24,710 nucleotides of DNA. Origin: Verrucomicrobiaceae bacterium (GTDB lineage: Bacteria > Verrucomicrobiota > Verrucomicrobiia > Verrucomicrobiales > Verrucomicrobiaceae). Location: NCBI GenBank assembly GCA_021151605.1, contig JAGKWZ010000062.1:1-24710 (forward strand), given 5' to 3'. A model generated the notes under the pieces. That model was not told the origin of the DNA, did no database searches, and saw nothing but the letters and a program-made list of their open reading frames with translations. Shown one piece after another: positions 1 through 8,071 of the stretch (position 1 is the stretch's first letter; the number at the start of each line of letters is the position of its first letter). Both the position numbers and the translations under genes were made by a program.

Positions 1-1326
1 GCCGGTGGAAGTCTTCGTGGCTTTAATCTTCGGCAGGCTGGTGTCGATGATCGAGAGGAAGCCCGGCTCGATCTGCTGCTCGCCTTTGCGTGTCTTGATC
101 GCCACGGGTGGTGCCACCGGGCTCGCATCCGTCGCCACAAAGGCTTCCATCAGCGGCTTTGGCTTCAGGTGATCGAACTTCTTCAGCTCCGCTTCAAGCG
201 CCTTGTATTCCGCCTTCGCCTCGTCCGTTTTGAGGCTCTTCATCGGGTCAAAACGCACCTTTTCATAGTCCATCTGTCGCTCGATGAGGCCCGCGAGCTG
301 TCTTTCCAGGGCGTCACGCTTCTCGAAGGGCTTGCGAGCCATCACCTGGAGGTCGTCGGTGAATTTCGTCAGCGCTCCCTCCACTTTGGATGCCAGCGCC
401 TTGCCGGTCAGCGCCTCCATTTTCGCGCGAATCTCCGCCGTGGCGGCTTCCCATTTCGCCTGCTGCTCGTTGAAGGCCTTCTTCTCCGCCGTCGTCGCCA
501 GCGTCATGTCATCGCGCCATTGCACCGGAGCCAGGAAGGCCCGCAGGCGGTAGTAGTCCTTTTGCAGGATGGGATCGAACTTGTGATTGTGACAGTGCGC
601 ACAGCCCATGCTCAGGCCGAGGAAAAGCTCGCCCGTGGTATCCGTCATGTCGGTGAGGATGATGTCCCACTGGCCGCGGGCATCGCGCTGGTTCCACTCA
701 TACACCGGATGACGCAGGAAGGCGGTCGCGATGAGCACGTTCGGATCATTCGGCGCGATCTCATCACCCGCGAGCTGCTCTTTGACGAACTGGTTATACG
801 GCTTGTCGTCGTTGAGCGACTTGATCACATAGTCGCGATACGGCCACACCGATGGACGATACGCGTCCGCGTTGTAACCATCGCTCTCCGCATAGCGCAC
901 GAGATCCAGCCAGTGCTGCGCCCAGCGCTCGCCGTAGCGTGGCGAGGCCAGCAGCTCATCGACGAGCTTCTCATAGGCCTTTGGGTCCTGGTCGTTCACA
1001 AAGGCATCGATCTTCGGCGGCATTTGGAAATCCTCATTCGTCCACCGGATCGCCTCCATCAGCGCCGACTTCTCCGGCTTCCCCGGCACTACGGCGGGTC
1101 CGGTGTCGCCGCCCGTTTTGAGGTAGCCGATGTGATCCACCCGCAGCCCGCCCTTCTGCTTCGTGTTGCTATGGCATTCAAAGCACCGCTCCACCAAGAT
1201 CGGCCGCACCTCCTTCTCAAAAAACGTCATCGCCGCCCGCTGCGCATCATCATCCGCCGCCCAAGCAGGCAGCGCTGCGAAGCCAGAGAGCAAAACAAGG
1301 GAAGGGAAAAGTCGGAGCCAGTTCAT
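1..1326 (-). CDS. PSD1-type cytochrome c / DUF1549-DUF1553 protein (3' end outside window)
   Basis: 442 codons are visible and the frame stays open to the window edge, so the C-terminal DUF1553 part lies outside. The start ATG (1326-1324) gives a signal peptide ending near LPAWAAD. A planctomycete cytochrome C-type haem motif CFECH follows at about residue 49, with the family's MPPK motif at about residue 103. DUF1549 is recognised by PRYGERWAQHWLDLVRYAES and its second Cys motif CAHCHNHKFDP. Such proteins are abundant, exported and probably redox-active in Planctomycetota and Verrucomicrobiota, often beside sulfatases; their exact reaction is not known. Oddity: MPPKI runs straight into DAFVNDQDP, so the usual linker and the first part of DUF1549 (the RxxFDLxGLPP stretch) are missing. 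This looks like an in-frame internal deletion. Family identity is secure; functionality is uncertain. Confidence 0.88.
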   Translation of the reverse strand, partial: MNWLRLFPSLVLLSGFAALPAWAADDDAQRAAMTFFEKEVRPILVERCFECHSNTKQKGGLRVDHIGYLKTGGDTGPAVVPGKPEKSALMEAIRWTNEDFQMPPKIDAFVNDQDPKAYEKLVDELLASPRYGERWAQHWLDLVRYAESDGYNADAYRPSVWPYRDYVIKSLNDDKPYNQFVKEQLAGDEIAPNDPNVLIATAFLRHPVYEWNQRDARGQWDIILTDMTDTTGELFLGLSMGCAHCHNHKFDPILQKDYYRLRAFLAPVQWRDDMTLATTAEKKAFNEQQAKWEAATAEIRAKMEALTGKALASKVEGALTKFTDDLQVMARKPFEKRDALERQLAGLIERQMDYEKVRFDPMKSLKTDEAKAEYKALEAELKKFDHLKPKPLMEAFVATDASPVAPPVAIKTRKGEQQIEPGFLSIIDTSLPKIKATKTSTG

Positions 1327-1633
1327 TTCACCCTATATAAGGAGCGATCGGACCGGTTTTGGACGCGAATTTTGGGTTTTCTATAAGAGTAGCAGGCTCG
1401 CCGTTTGTTGACTGAGACCAAATCGTGTTCACTTCCGTTGTCGTCTGCCAGGTTCTTTCCGTTGCTCCACTCCGCCTCGCGGCGACGCAGAGACTTCAAG
1501 TTCTCACCCGGAACACGGTTCCAGATGGCCGAGGTCGTCCAACACCGGAAGATCGTGACGCTTCACAGCTCACTAGCTTCGATGGGTAATCGAGATGGAT
1601 TGGGGAGACTTCGACTGCCAGTCGAAGCGACCG
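1327..1633. other. Intergenic stretch, no gene recognised
   Basis: About 300 bases separate the end of the helicase gene from the start of the PSD1 gene, both on minus. Apart from the small hairpin at 1609-1627, I see no coding pattern, repeat or RNA gene. It should hold the PSD1 promoter, but no convincing -35/-10 pair was found. On the minus strand, AGGG a few bases before the PSD1 ATG may serve as a weak ribosome binding site. Confidence 0.5.
1609..1627 (-). terminator. Short perfect hairpin after the helicase gene
   Basis: CTTCGACT and AGTCGAAG form a perfect 8-bp stem around a 3-base loop, 6 bases beyond the helicase stop on the minus strand. No clear T-run follows, so intrinsic termination is plausible but not certain. 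Its core CGACT/AGTCG resembles that of the larger palindrome at 6893-6940. Confidence 0.4.
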
Positions 1634-4600
1634 TCAGTCTTCCATGCGGGCTTTTTCCTCGGCTTCGAGGCCGAAGAGGAACTCGAAGTCGTTCTTCTCC
1701 AGGGTGCGGGCGAAGCCGCCTTCGCCGAGGATGTTGGCGGACATGAGCTGCTTCTTCTGCTGCAGGAGCATGATCTTTTCCTCAATGGTGTTCTTGGTGA
1801 TCATCCGGTAGGCCATGACGGGTTGGGTCTGGCCGATGCGGTGGGCACGGTCGATAGCCTGAGCTTCGACAGCGGGGTTCCACCAGGGGTCGTAAAGGAT
1901 GACGTAGCTGGCGGCGGTGAGGTTCAGACCGCTGCCGCCTGCCTTGAGACTGAGGAGGAAGACGCAGGCGTCGGGGTCGGCTTGGAATTGATCGACGACT
2001 TCACTGCGGTTGTTCGTGCTGCCGGTGAGCCAGTAATACGGGATGCTCATCTCGGTGAGGCGATCCCTCAGGATCTCCAGCATGGAGACGAACTGGCTGA
2101 AGAGGAGGACCTTGTGACCTTCGGCGTGGAGTTCCTCGATGAGTTCCAGCGTGGCGGTGAGCTTGGCGCTTTCGGACTCGCTGTTCTCGGGATTGGCGAG
2201 CTGCGGGTGACAGCAGATCTGGCGGAGGCGGGTGAGCGCCTGAAGCACGGCAAAGCGCTTGCGGGTGAGCACTTCGAAGTTGCTGCTGGTGAGCAGGAGG
2301 TGCTGAGCGCGGGCGAGCTCCTCTTTGTAGAGCTTCTCCTGGTCGGCGCTCATCTCGCAAAGCAAGGCTTCCTCGCTGCGGGAAGGGAGATCGCGGGCGA
2401 CCTGGGACTTGGTTCGGCGGAGCAGGAAGGGACGCAGGCGGGCGCTGAGGCGCTCGCTGGCCTTGGCATCCTTTCGGCGGTCGAAGTTTCGCGTGAAGTA
2501 GGCGCGATCTCCGAGGGAGCCGGGCATGGCATAGGTCATGAGGCTCCAGAGATCAAGCAGGCGGTTCTCCAAAGGTGTGCCGGTGAGCGCGAGACGGTTC
2601 TCGGACTTCAGACGACGGGCAGCGCGGGCGGCCTGGGACTCGGGATTCTTGATCTGCTGCGCTTCATCCAGAATGACGGCGAGCCACTTCACGGTTTCGA
2701 GGTAGTCGATACAGCCGCGCATCTGCGCGTAGTTCATGACGAGGACCTGGGTCTCGGATTTGAGCTTTTCGAGATCGAGCTCTTCTTTGTCGCGCAGGAT
2801 CTGCACGTTGAGGCCAGGAGCAGCTTTTTTGAATTCGTTCGCCCAGACATCGAGCACCGACTTCGGACACACGACGAGGGTGGGCCAGGCATTGCGGAAG
2901 CGACCGCGCAACCAGAGGACCCAGGAGATGCTTTGGATGGTCTTCCCGAGACCCATGTCATCGGCGAGGATGCCGCCGAATTTGTTCACGCTGAGGTAAG
3001 CGAGGAAGTGATAACCCTCGACCTGATAAGGCCGAAGGGTGACGGCAAGCCCCTCAGGCGGCTCTGGGCGCTCTTCGAGGCGTGCCTGCTCCATGCGCTG
3101 GGTGATGGTCTGCCAGGCGCGGGGATTGATGATGTCCTTGGCTTTGTCTCCTGTGAGCTGACGCCAGTGGAGCTTGTGGAGTTCGTCCGTGGGCGCATCG
3201 AGGTCGATGCCGAGCTGGTCCATGAGGGCGATCTGCTCCTCGGTGAGTTCCAGCTTCACACGACGCCAGGTGCCATCAGCAAGCTGCACGAAGCCGCCTT
3301 TCGCGGCCACGAGCTTGCGGATGTCTGCCGCCTTCAGGTCTGCGCCTTCGATCTCGAAGATCATGCGCAGATCGAACCAATCGATCACTGCAGTCTGCGT
3401 GGCCTCAATGCGGACGCGGGCGATGAGCGGATCAGCGAGGATGGTCTGCAAACGCTCGTCGGTGGCGAGGGTCACCCCTTCAGGCAGGGCCGTGGCCCAG
3501 GTGTTGAATTGATCAGGGAAAGCCTTGGTAAGGCGGACGCGGTGCCCCTGAGCCTCCATGTCCCAGCTGGGGCGGAGATCACGAAGGAGTTCCTCAGCCA
3601 CGGCGAGGGCGCTGCGGTCACGGCAGATGATGGCCTCTTCATCCTGCGGTCCCTGATCCATGACAGGAGCCCAACCCGCAGGCCCTAGACGCTCGCGCAA
3701 GCGGCCTTCGGGGTCCATGGCCTCGGCATGAAAGGTGGCATACTCGGTGTTTGCCCCAGCGCCTTTCTTTTGGCAGGAGGCCCGCACCTGGACGTTCAGC
3801 TTCTCATGGCGCACACGACTGGCGATGGACGCAGGCAGAGGTAGGCCAATTTTTTCCAGAAACTCGATCCCCTCCTGGGAAGTCAGCGCAGTGATTGGCA
3901 CGCTGATCGGAGCCTCGATCTTCGCCTCGTCCGCCATCCAGCGCGGGCCGATGAAAACCGTGTCGGAGGAAAGATAGAGCGTCTCCGATCCATGCAGGAC
4001 TCGCAGCGGTAGCGGAGCCTCCTCCCCGGATTCGGTGACCAGGCTGAGCCTGAGCTGATTTGCCTCCAAATCGTCAGTCCCCAGCCAGCGGAGCTGGGAG
4101 GAGGCACGGCGGAAGGGATGCTCATCCAGCGTGACGAGGCGGCTCTCCAGCGCAGGCTGCTGAAACACACTGCCCAGCCATTGCCCGTAGGAGTCGAGGT
4201 CAAAGCGGCACACGTCTGCAGCACCAGCGGAGCATTGGCCGAGTGCAGACAGGAGCAGCAACTCAGCCTCTGGCGGCACCATGAGCGCGCCCATGGACTG
4301 AGCTTCCTCGAGCTCGCGCAGTTCAGCTCCAGTGACGGCGCGGAATCGCTCTTCCTCGCCGAAGCGGCCCTGGAGGCGGGCTTCCCCTGGAGAGATGAGC
4401 AGACGCAGGTCACCCATCCGGCGGATGCCTGTGCCCATGCCGGAATCGTCTTTGAGGAGACGGCGGATGCGCTCTTTCCAAAGAGGAACGGTGCGCTCCT
4501 GGCGCCACTCGCGGAGACGCTCGCGCACAGACGTGAGATCAGCGACTCCACGCAGGAAGCCGGGGATGGGCAGGCCTCGATCTGTCAGGGCGAGAGAGAC

Positions 4601-5137
4601 GTAATCCCAGAACTCGCGCAGCGTCTTTGGGGACTCGGGCCACATGGGGATCGGGTCCGTATTCTGAATGGTCCACTTCGGGTGCAGACGCACCATATCA
4701 TGGTCAAAGATGGTGCCTGTCTGCGCCACACGCTGGAAGCGCTTCTCCACCTTGGCGAAGTAGGCTTCCTCCTCAGGAGTGAACTGCCTAGCCAGGCGCT
4801 TTTCCACGATTTCCTGGAAGGGAACCTCCGTCTCGGAGGGCTTGAATGCCTCAGGCTCACGTTTCGCCTTCCGCTGGATGGCGATGAGTGCGGTGCAAAG
4901 AGACAGATCATGCAGGACGCGGTCATCAATATCTGACTCACCACGCCACTGGCCATCTTCGACGGCCCAGCGTGTGTTCACACTGTTGTCATCGAGCCGA
5001 ACCTCGGCCAGCACCTCTTCATCGGTGACGTCAAGACCACGCACGGAGTCGGCGTCCACCAGACGCTCAGCCTCCGCACGCAAACGGGGTTCATAACGGG
5101 AAAGGAGAGTCGGGATCTGAGTCGGGAGGTCGTTCAT
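1634..5137 (-). CDS. SNF2-family DEAD/DEAH helicase, about 1167 aa
   Basis: ATP-dependent SNF2 (Swi2/Snf2, RapA-like) translocase, expected to remodel protein-DNA complexes. The C-terminal half carries the motor: motif I DDMGLGKT (Lys at about residue 732), motif II DEAQ (about 824), LTGTPLENRL (motif III), and the helicase C-terminal lobe with GSGLNLTAASYVILYDPWWN and motif VI AIDRAHRIGQ (about 1094-1103). The N-terminal ~650 residues are not a domain I can name. The frame is open 43 codons further upstream, but the ATG at 5137 (MNDLPTQIP) begins the part that looks like protein; no strong Shine-Dalgarno decides it. It is divergent from the sulfatase at 5310. Nothing nearby ties it to a restriction or defence system, so a housekeeping role is as likely. 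Confidence 0.9.
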   Translation of the reverse strand: MNDLPTQIPTLLSRYEPRLRAEAERLVDADSVRGLDVTDEEVLAEVRLDDNSVNTRWAVEDGQWRGESDIDDRVLHDLSLCTALIAIQRKAKREPEAFKPSETEVPFQEIVEKRLARQFTPEEEAYFAKVEKRFQRVAQTGTIFDHDMVRLHPKWTIQNTDPIPMWPESPKTLREFWDYVSLALTDRGLPIPGFLRGVADLTSVRERLREWRQERTVPLWKERIRRLLKDDSGMGTGIRRMGDLRLLISPGEARLQGRFGEEERFRAVTGAELRELEEAQSMGALMVPPEAELLLLSALGQCSAGAADVCRFDLDSYGQWLGSVFQQPALESRLVTLDEHPFRRASSQLRWLGTDDLEANQLRLSLVTESGEEAPLPLRVLHGSETLYLSSDTVFIGPRWMADEAKIEAPISVPITALTSQEGIEFLEKIGLPLPASIASRVRHEKLNVQVRASCQKKGAGANTEYATFHAEAMDPEGRLRERLGPAGWAPVMDQGPQDEEAIICRDRSALAVAEELLRDLRPSWDMEAQGHRVRLTKAFPDQFNTWATALPEGVTLATDERLQTILADPLIARVRIEATQTAVIDWFDLRMIFEIEGADLKAADIRKLVAAKGGFVQLADGTWRRVKLELTEEQIALMDQLGIDLDAPTDELHKLHWRQLTGDKAKDIINPRAWQTITQRMEQARLEERPEPPEGLAVTLRPYQVEGYHFLAYLSVNKFGGILADDMGLGKTIQSISWVLWLRGRFRNAWPTLVVCPKSVLDVWANEFKKAAPGLNVQILRDKEELDLEKLKSETQVLVMNYAQMRGCIDYLETVKWLAVILDEAQQIKNPESQAARAARRLKSENRLALTGTPLENRLLDLWSLMTYAMPGSLGDRAYFTRNFDRRKDAKASERLSARLRPFLLRRTKSQVARDLPSRSEEALLCEMSADQEKLYKEELARAQHLLLTSSNFEVLTRKRFAVLQALTRLRQICCHPQLANPENSESESAKLTATLELIEELHAEGHKVLLFSQFVSMLEILRDRLTEMSIPYYWLTGSTNNRSEVVDQFQADPDACVFLLSLKAGGSGLNLTAASYVILYDPWWNPAVEAQAIDRAHRIGQTQPVMAYRMITKNTIEEKIMLLQQKKQLMSANILGEGGFARTLEKNDFEFLFGLEAEEKARMED

Positions 5138-5309
5138 GCGGAAGGCCTCGAAGCCTTCAGGGCATTCGAGGAACCGGAGGCCGTAGCACACCGCCACGCG
5201 GGCTGCTACCTTTGTCTCTAAAATAAACTGACATATCGTCCATGGGGCATTCGGCGAACTCCGCACATGGCTGAAAATCAGCTACCTGGCCCCACGTTCA
5301 GTTCGCTTC

Positions 5310-6803
5310 ATGCGCTCGATTTTCTTCTCTGTTCTGTTCCTGACGGCCCCTGCCCTGCTCAGCGCGGCCACGCCAAATGTCCTGCTGCTCTATGCCGATG
5401 ACCTCGGCTATGGCGATGTCTCCTGCTACGGCTCCAAGATGATCTCCACTCCGAACATCGACCGGCTCGCGGCATCGGGGCTGCGCTTTACTGATGGCCA
5501 TGCCTCAGCCGCCACCTGCACGCCCTCACGTTATGCGATGCTCACAGGCGAGTATGCTTTTCGGAAGAAAGGCACAGGCATCCTCCCCGGAGATGCGCAG
5601 CTCATCATCGAGCCCGGCCGCACCACGATGGCCAGCGTGCTGAAGCGCGCAGGCTACCGCACAGGCGTCATCGGTAAATGGCACCTCGGTCTCGGCAGCG
5701 GCAGCATGGACTGGAATGGCAAGATCAGCCCCGGCCCACTCGAGATCGGTTTTGATCACTGCTACATCATGGCCGCCACCGGAGATCGTGTGCCCTGCGT
5801 GTATGTGGATGATCACCGCATCGTCGGACTCGACCCCGCGGACCCCATCGAGGTTAGCTATAAAACCCCCTTCCCCGGCCAGCCCACGGGCAAAGCCAAC
5901 CCCGAACTGCTGCGTGTGCATCCCAGCCACGGGCATGATCAATTCATCCTCAACGGCATCAGCCGCATCGGTCACATGAAGGGCGGCAAGTCAGCGCTGT
6001 GGAAGGACGAGGACATGGCGGATGTCTTCACCCAGCAAGCCGTCGATTTCATCACGGCGGGCAAAGACAAGCCATTCTTCCTCTACTTTGCCGCGCATGA
6101 TCCGCATGTCCCACGCGTGCCGCATCCACGCTTCGTCGGCAAAAGCGGCATGGGACCGCGTGGCGATGCAATCCTCCAGTTCGATGCCTGTGTGGGCCGC
6201 CTGCTCGACACGCTCGATCAACACGGCCTCGCCGAAAACACCCTCATCATCCTCTCCAGTGACAACGGTCCCGTGGTCGATGATGGCTATCAGGACGAAG
6301 CCGTCGAGAAGCTTGGCAGCCATCTTCCCGCCGGGCCTCTGCGCGGTGGCAAATACAGTGCCTTCGAAGGCGGCACGCGGGTGCCTTTCATCGTCCGCTG
6401 GCCAGCGCGGGTGAAAGCCGGCGTCAGCGATGCCCTCGTCTGCCAAGTGGACTTCCCCGCCACCTTCGCCGCACTCATGGAGCAGGATTTCAAAGACACC
6501 ACCGCACCCGACAGCATGAACGTGCTGCCCGCGCTGCTTGGCGAATCCAAAACGGGGCGTGATCATCTCATCGTGCAGGCTGGACCGCTCGCCCTGAGAG
6601 AAGGCACCTGGAAATACATCGAGCCCGCGCAGGGACCGAAGAAGAACAAGAACACCAATAGCGAGACAGGCGCCGATCCCGCCGGGCAGCTCTACGACCT
6701 CTCCACCGATCTCGGAGAGAAGAAGAACCTCCTCACCGAACAAACCGAACGCGCCGCCAAGATGGCCGCGAAACTGAAGGAACTGCGCGGCGTGGTCAGA
6801 TAG
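5310..6803 (+). CDS. Secreted sulfatase (Cys-type, formylglycine-dependent)
   Basis: 497 aa type I sulfatase of the alkaline phosphatase superfamily that should hydrolyse sulfate esters, probably on sulfated polysaccharides outside the cytoplasm. A signal peptide (about residues 1-19, cleavage near LLSAA) precedes the N-terminal metal motif LYADDLGYGD (Asp30, Asp31). The modification motif is CTPSR with Cys70, to be converted to formylglycine. GKWHLG (Lys123, His125), SSDNG (Asp318, Asn319) and Lys348 in LRGGKYSAFEGG supply further active-site residues. Length is normal and nothing is missing. The palindrome at 6893-6940 lies downstream. The substrate cannot be told from sequence. It belongs to the same superfamily as the sulfatase at 14713 but is clearly diverged from it. 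Confidence 0.93.
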   Translation: MRSIFFSVLFLTAPALLSAATPNVLLLYADDLGYGDVSCYGSKMISTPNIDRLAASGLRFTDGHASAATCTPSRYAMLTGEYAFRKKGTGILPGDAQLIIEPGRTTMASVLKRAGYRTGVIGKWHLGLGSGSMDWNGKISPGPLEIGFDHCYIMAATGDRVPCVYVDDHRIVGLDPADPIEVSYKTPFPGQPTGKANPELLRVHPSHGHDQFILNGISRIGHMKGGKSALWKDEDMADVFTQQAVDFITAGKDKPFFLYFAAHDPHVPRVPHPRFVGKSGMGPRGDAILQFDACVGRLLDTLDQHGLAENTLIILSSDNGPVVDDGYQDEAVEKLGSHLPAGPLRGGKYSAFEGGTRVPFIVRWPARVKAGVSDALVCQVDFPATFAALMEQDFKDTTAPDSMNVLPALLGESKTGRDHLIVQAGPLALREGTWKYIEPAQGPKKNKNTNSETGADPAGQLYDLSTDLGEKKNLLTEQTERAAKMAAKLKELRGVVR

Positions 6804-6892
6804 GCTTGAGCGGCTTGGGTGGGTGCCGCATCACGTTTAGCATTTCGGTTGCTCGAAGGGAGGCAAGATCGGGACGTGGTGGTCTGCGACAC

Positions 6893-6940
6893 CTCTGCGT
6901 ATCCGACTTTAGTCCTAGGCCGGAAGTCGGATACGCAGGG
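6893..6940. repeat. Long palindrome downstream of the sulfatase gene
   Basis: CTGCGTATCCGACTT (6895-6909) and its exact reverse complement (6924-6938) flank a 14-base spacer containing CCTAGG. A G-T and a C-G pair extend the stem to 17. It is about 90 bases past the sulfatase stop and lacks a T-run. It may be a bidirectional terminator or a REP-like mobile palindrome. Confidence 0.6.
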
Positions 6941-6984
6941 TTCGGAAATGCGCGGAGGATAGAGTTGTCATCACAGACACCTCC

Positions 6985-7368
6985 ATGAATACAAATCTCC
7001 TCACCGTCACCCTTTTGGCCTTGGTCGGCCTCACGTCGGCTCATGCAGCCGCTCCGCTGAATGACAACATCGCCACAGGCACCCGCCTGACGGGGAACTA
7101 CCAGAAGATCACCGGTCAGAACCTGACCCTGGCCACAGCTCATGTGATGGACCCAATGATCAATGGTGCCAGCGACATGCGCGCCCTGATCCCACACGAC
7201 CGCATCAAGCCAGACCTCCACAGCCTCGGACCAAGCGTCCGACCGCTTCGCTGGTGCCACGGATATGTTCACCGGAATGATCTCTGGAGTGCCGGTGACG
7301 ACGCGGCGGGTGACTTCATCCAGTTCCTGCTTGCCCAGCCACTCCTCCGCCAGATCAATCACAGCTGA
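6985..7368 (+). pseudogene. Fragment of a secreted protein gene, probably decayed
   Basis: The first ~50 codons look genuine: a signal peptide (MNTNLLTVTLLALVGLTSAHA) is followed by APLNDNIATGTRLTG, the start of the NDNxAxAxxLxG segment common at the N-terminus of large exported verrucomicrobial proteins. After about position 7140 the reading continues into sequence that resembles nothing and that, read on minus, looks more protein-like. At 127 codons it is far shorter than such proteins usually are. I read it as a 5' remnant joined to unrelated DNA. A genuine small exported protein cannot be excluded. Confidence 0.45.
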
Positions 7369-7555
7369 GCGTGCCTGACTCCTTGTTTGCCAGCGAGGCG
7401 AGTTCAGGAAACATCAGCACCTCCACCACGACCTGAGCCTCACCCTCCGCACTGCTTTCCAGCGTGCGGGTGATGAGGTGCGCAGTGAGATCCAGGTCGG
7501 GCATGAGGCGCGCATCTTGAGCACGGGCACGCCGCAGCGCAAGAATATGACGAGG
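7143..7555 (-). pseudogene. Decayed coding remnants downstream of the DinB-like gene
   Basis: Two minus-strand fragments have protein-like composition. One follows the DinB stop in the same frame (about 7555-7358) and contains MPDLDLTAHLITRTL and VVVEVLMFPELASLA. The second is one base out of frame, begins near 7364 with VIDLAEEWLGKQELDEVTRR and fades out near 7140. Together they suggest one former gene broken by a frameshift and truncated at its far end. I cannot name the family. The remnant abuts the secreted-protein fragment on plus, so this stretch looks like a scar of past rearrangement. Confidence 0.35.
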
Positions 7556-8071
7556 CTACGATCCTATCTTTGCTCGATGGCGAAGTGTGGAGTGGGCGAC
7601 GCCAAAATCATTGCCAATGGTCACACCATGCAGGCGGCAAAGGCCCGAAATCAAAGCAAAGTGATGAACGGTATGGCTGATCAGAAACTGGAGCTCGCGG
7701 CCAAGGGATGACTTCTGCCAATTCTCATCGACTGAATCAGCACCATGATCCATGAGGATGACGATGTGCTCCATGTGCGTCATCTGAGTCAGGGCGGCCA
7801 ACTGAGAGCGCAGTTCGTTCAGACGGGAGAGTGCAGCCATAGGTTGTGTTTCAATCTGTATGTCACGCGCACGACGATCATAGTTCACGCGACCATCCTG
7901 GAGTCCTTGGATGAGACTTTGATAGTGCTCCAGGCAGTGACGAACATGGCCACCGACGGCTGAATTCAAAAACACCGGCGTCGTCTTTACATAGATATCG
8001 GCATCGAGTCTGACGAGCAGTTCGACGGCTTGGTCAAGGAGGTGAAGGTTGGCTTGGATCAGTTCAGTCAT
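7556..8071 (-). CDS. DinB-like four-helix metalloprotein, 171 aa
   Basis: The ATG at 8071 overlaps the stop of the upstream gene (ATGACTGA), so the two should be translationally coupled; the 69 codons that are open further upstream lie inside that gene. Predicted all-helical protein with the spaced histidines of the DinB/YfiT superfamily: GGHVRHCLEHYQSLI at about residues 29-43 and SHTVHHFALI near residue 137. These usually bind a divalent metal, and members include thiol-dependent transferases of bacillithiol or mycothiol type. The C-terminus (NDFGVAHSTLRHRAK) is complete. It is the last gene of the five-gene minus-strand cluster. Substrate unknown. Confidence 0.75.
   Translation of the reverse strand: MTELIQANLHLLDQAVELLVRLDADIYVKTTPVFLNSAVGGHVRHCLEHYQSLIQGLQDGRVNYDRRARDIQIETQPMAALSRLNELRSQLAALTQMTHMEHIVILMDHGADSVDENWQKSSLGRELQFLISHTVHHFALISGLCRLHGVTIGNDFGVAHSTLRHRAKIGS

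Noticed and set aside
169..1386. A 405-codon open frame on plus opposite the PSD1 gene
   Set aside because: Arg/Leu/His-rich shadow; haem and DUF1549 motifs are all on minus.
1595..3688. A 697-codon open frame on plus opposite the SNF2 gene
   Set aside because: It is an antisense shadow of a GC-rich gene. The minus strand carries all the helicase motifs; the plus frame has no recognisable domain.
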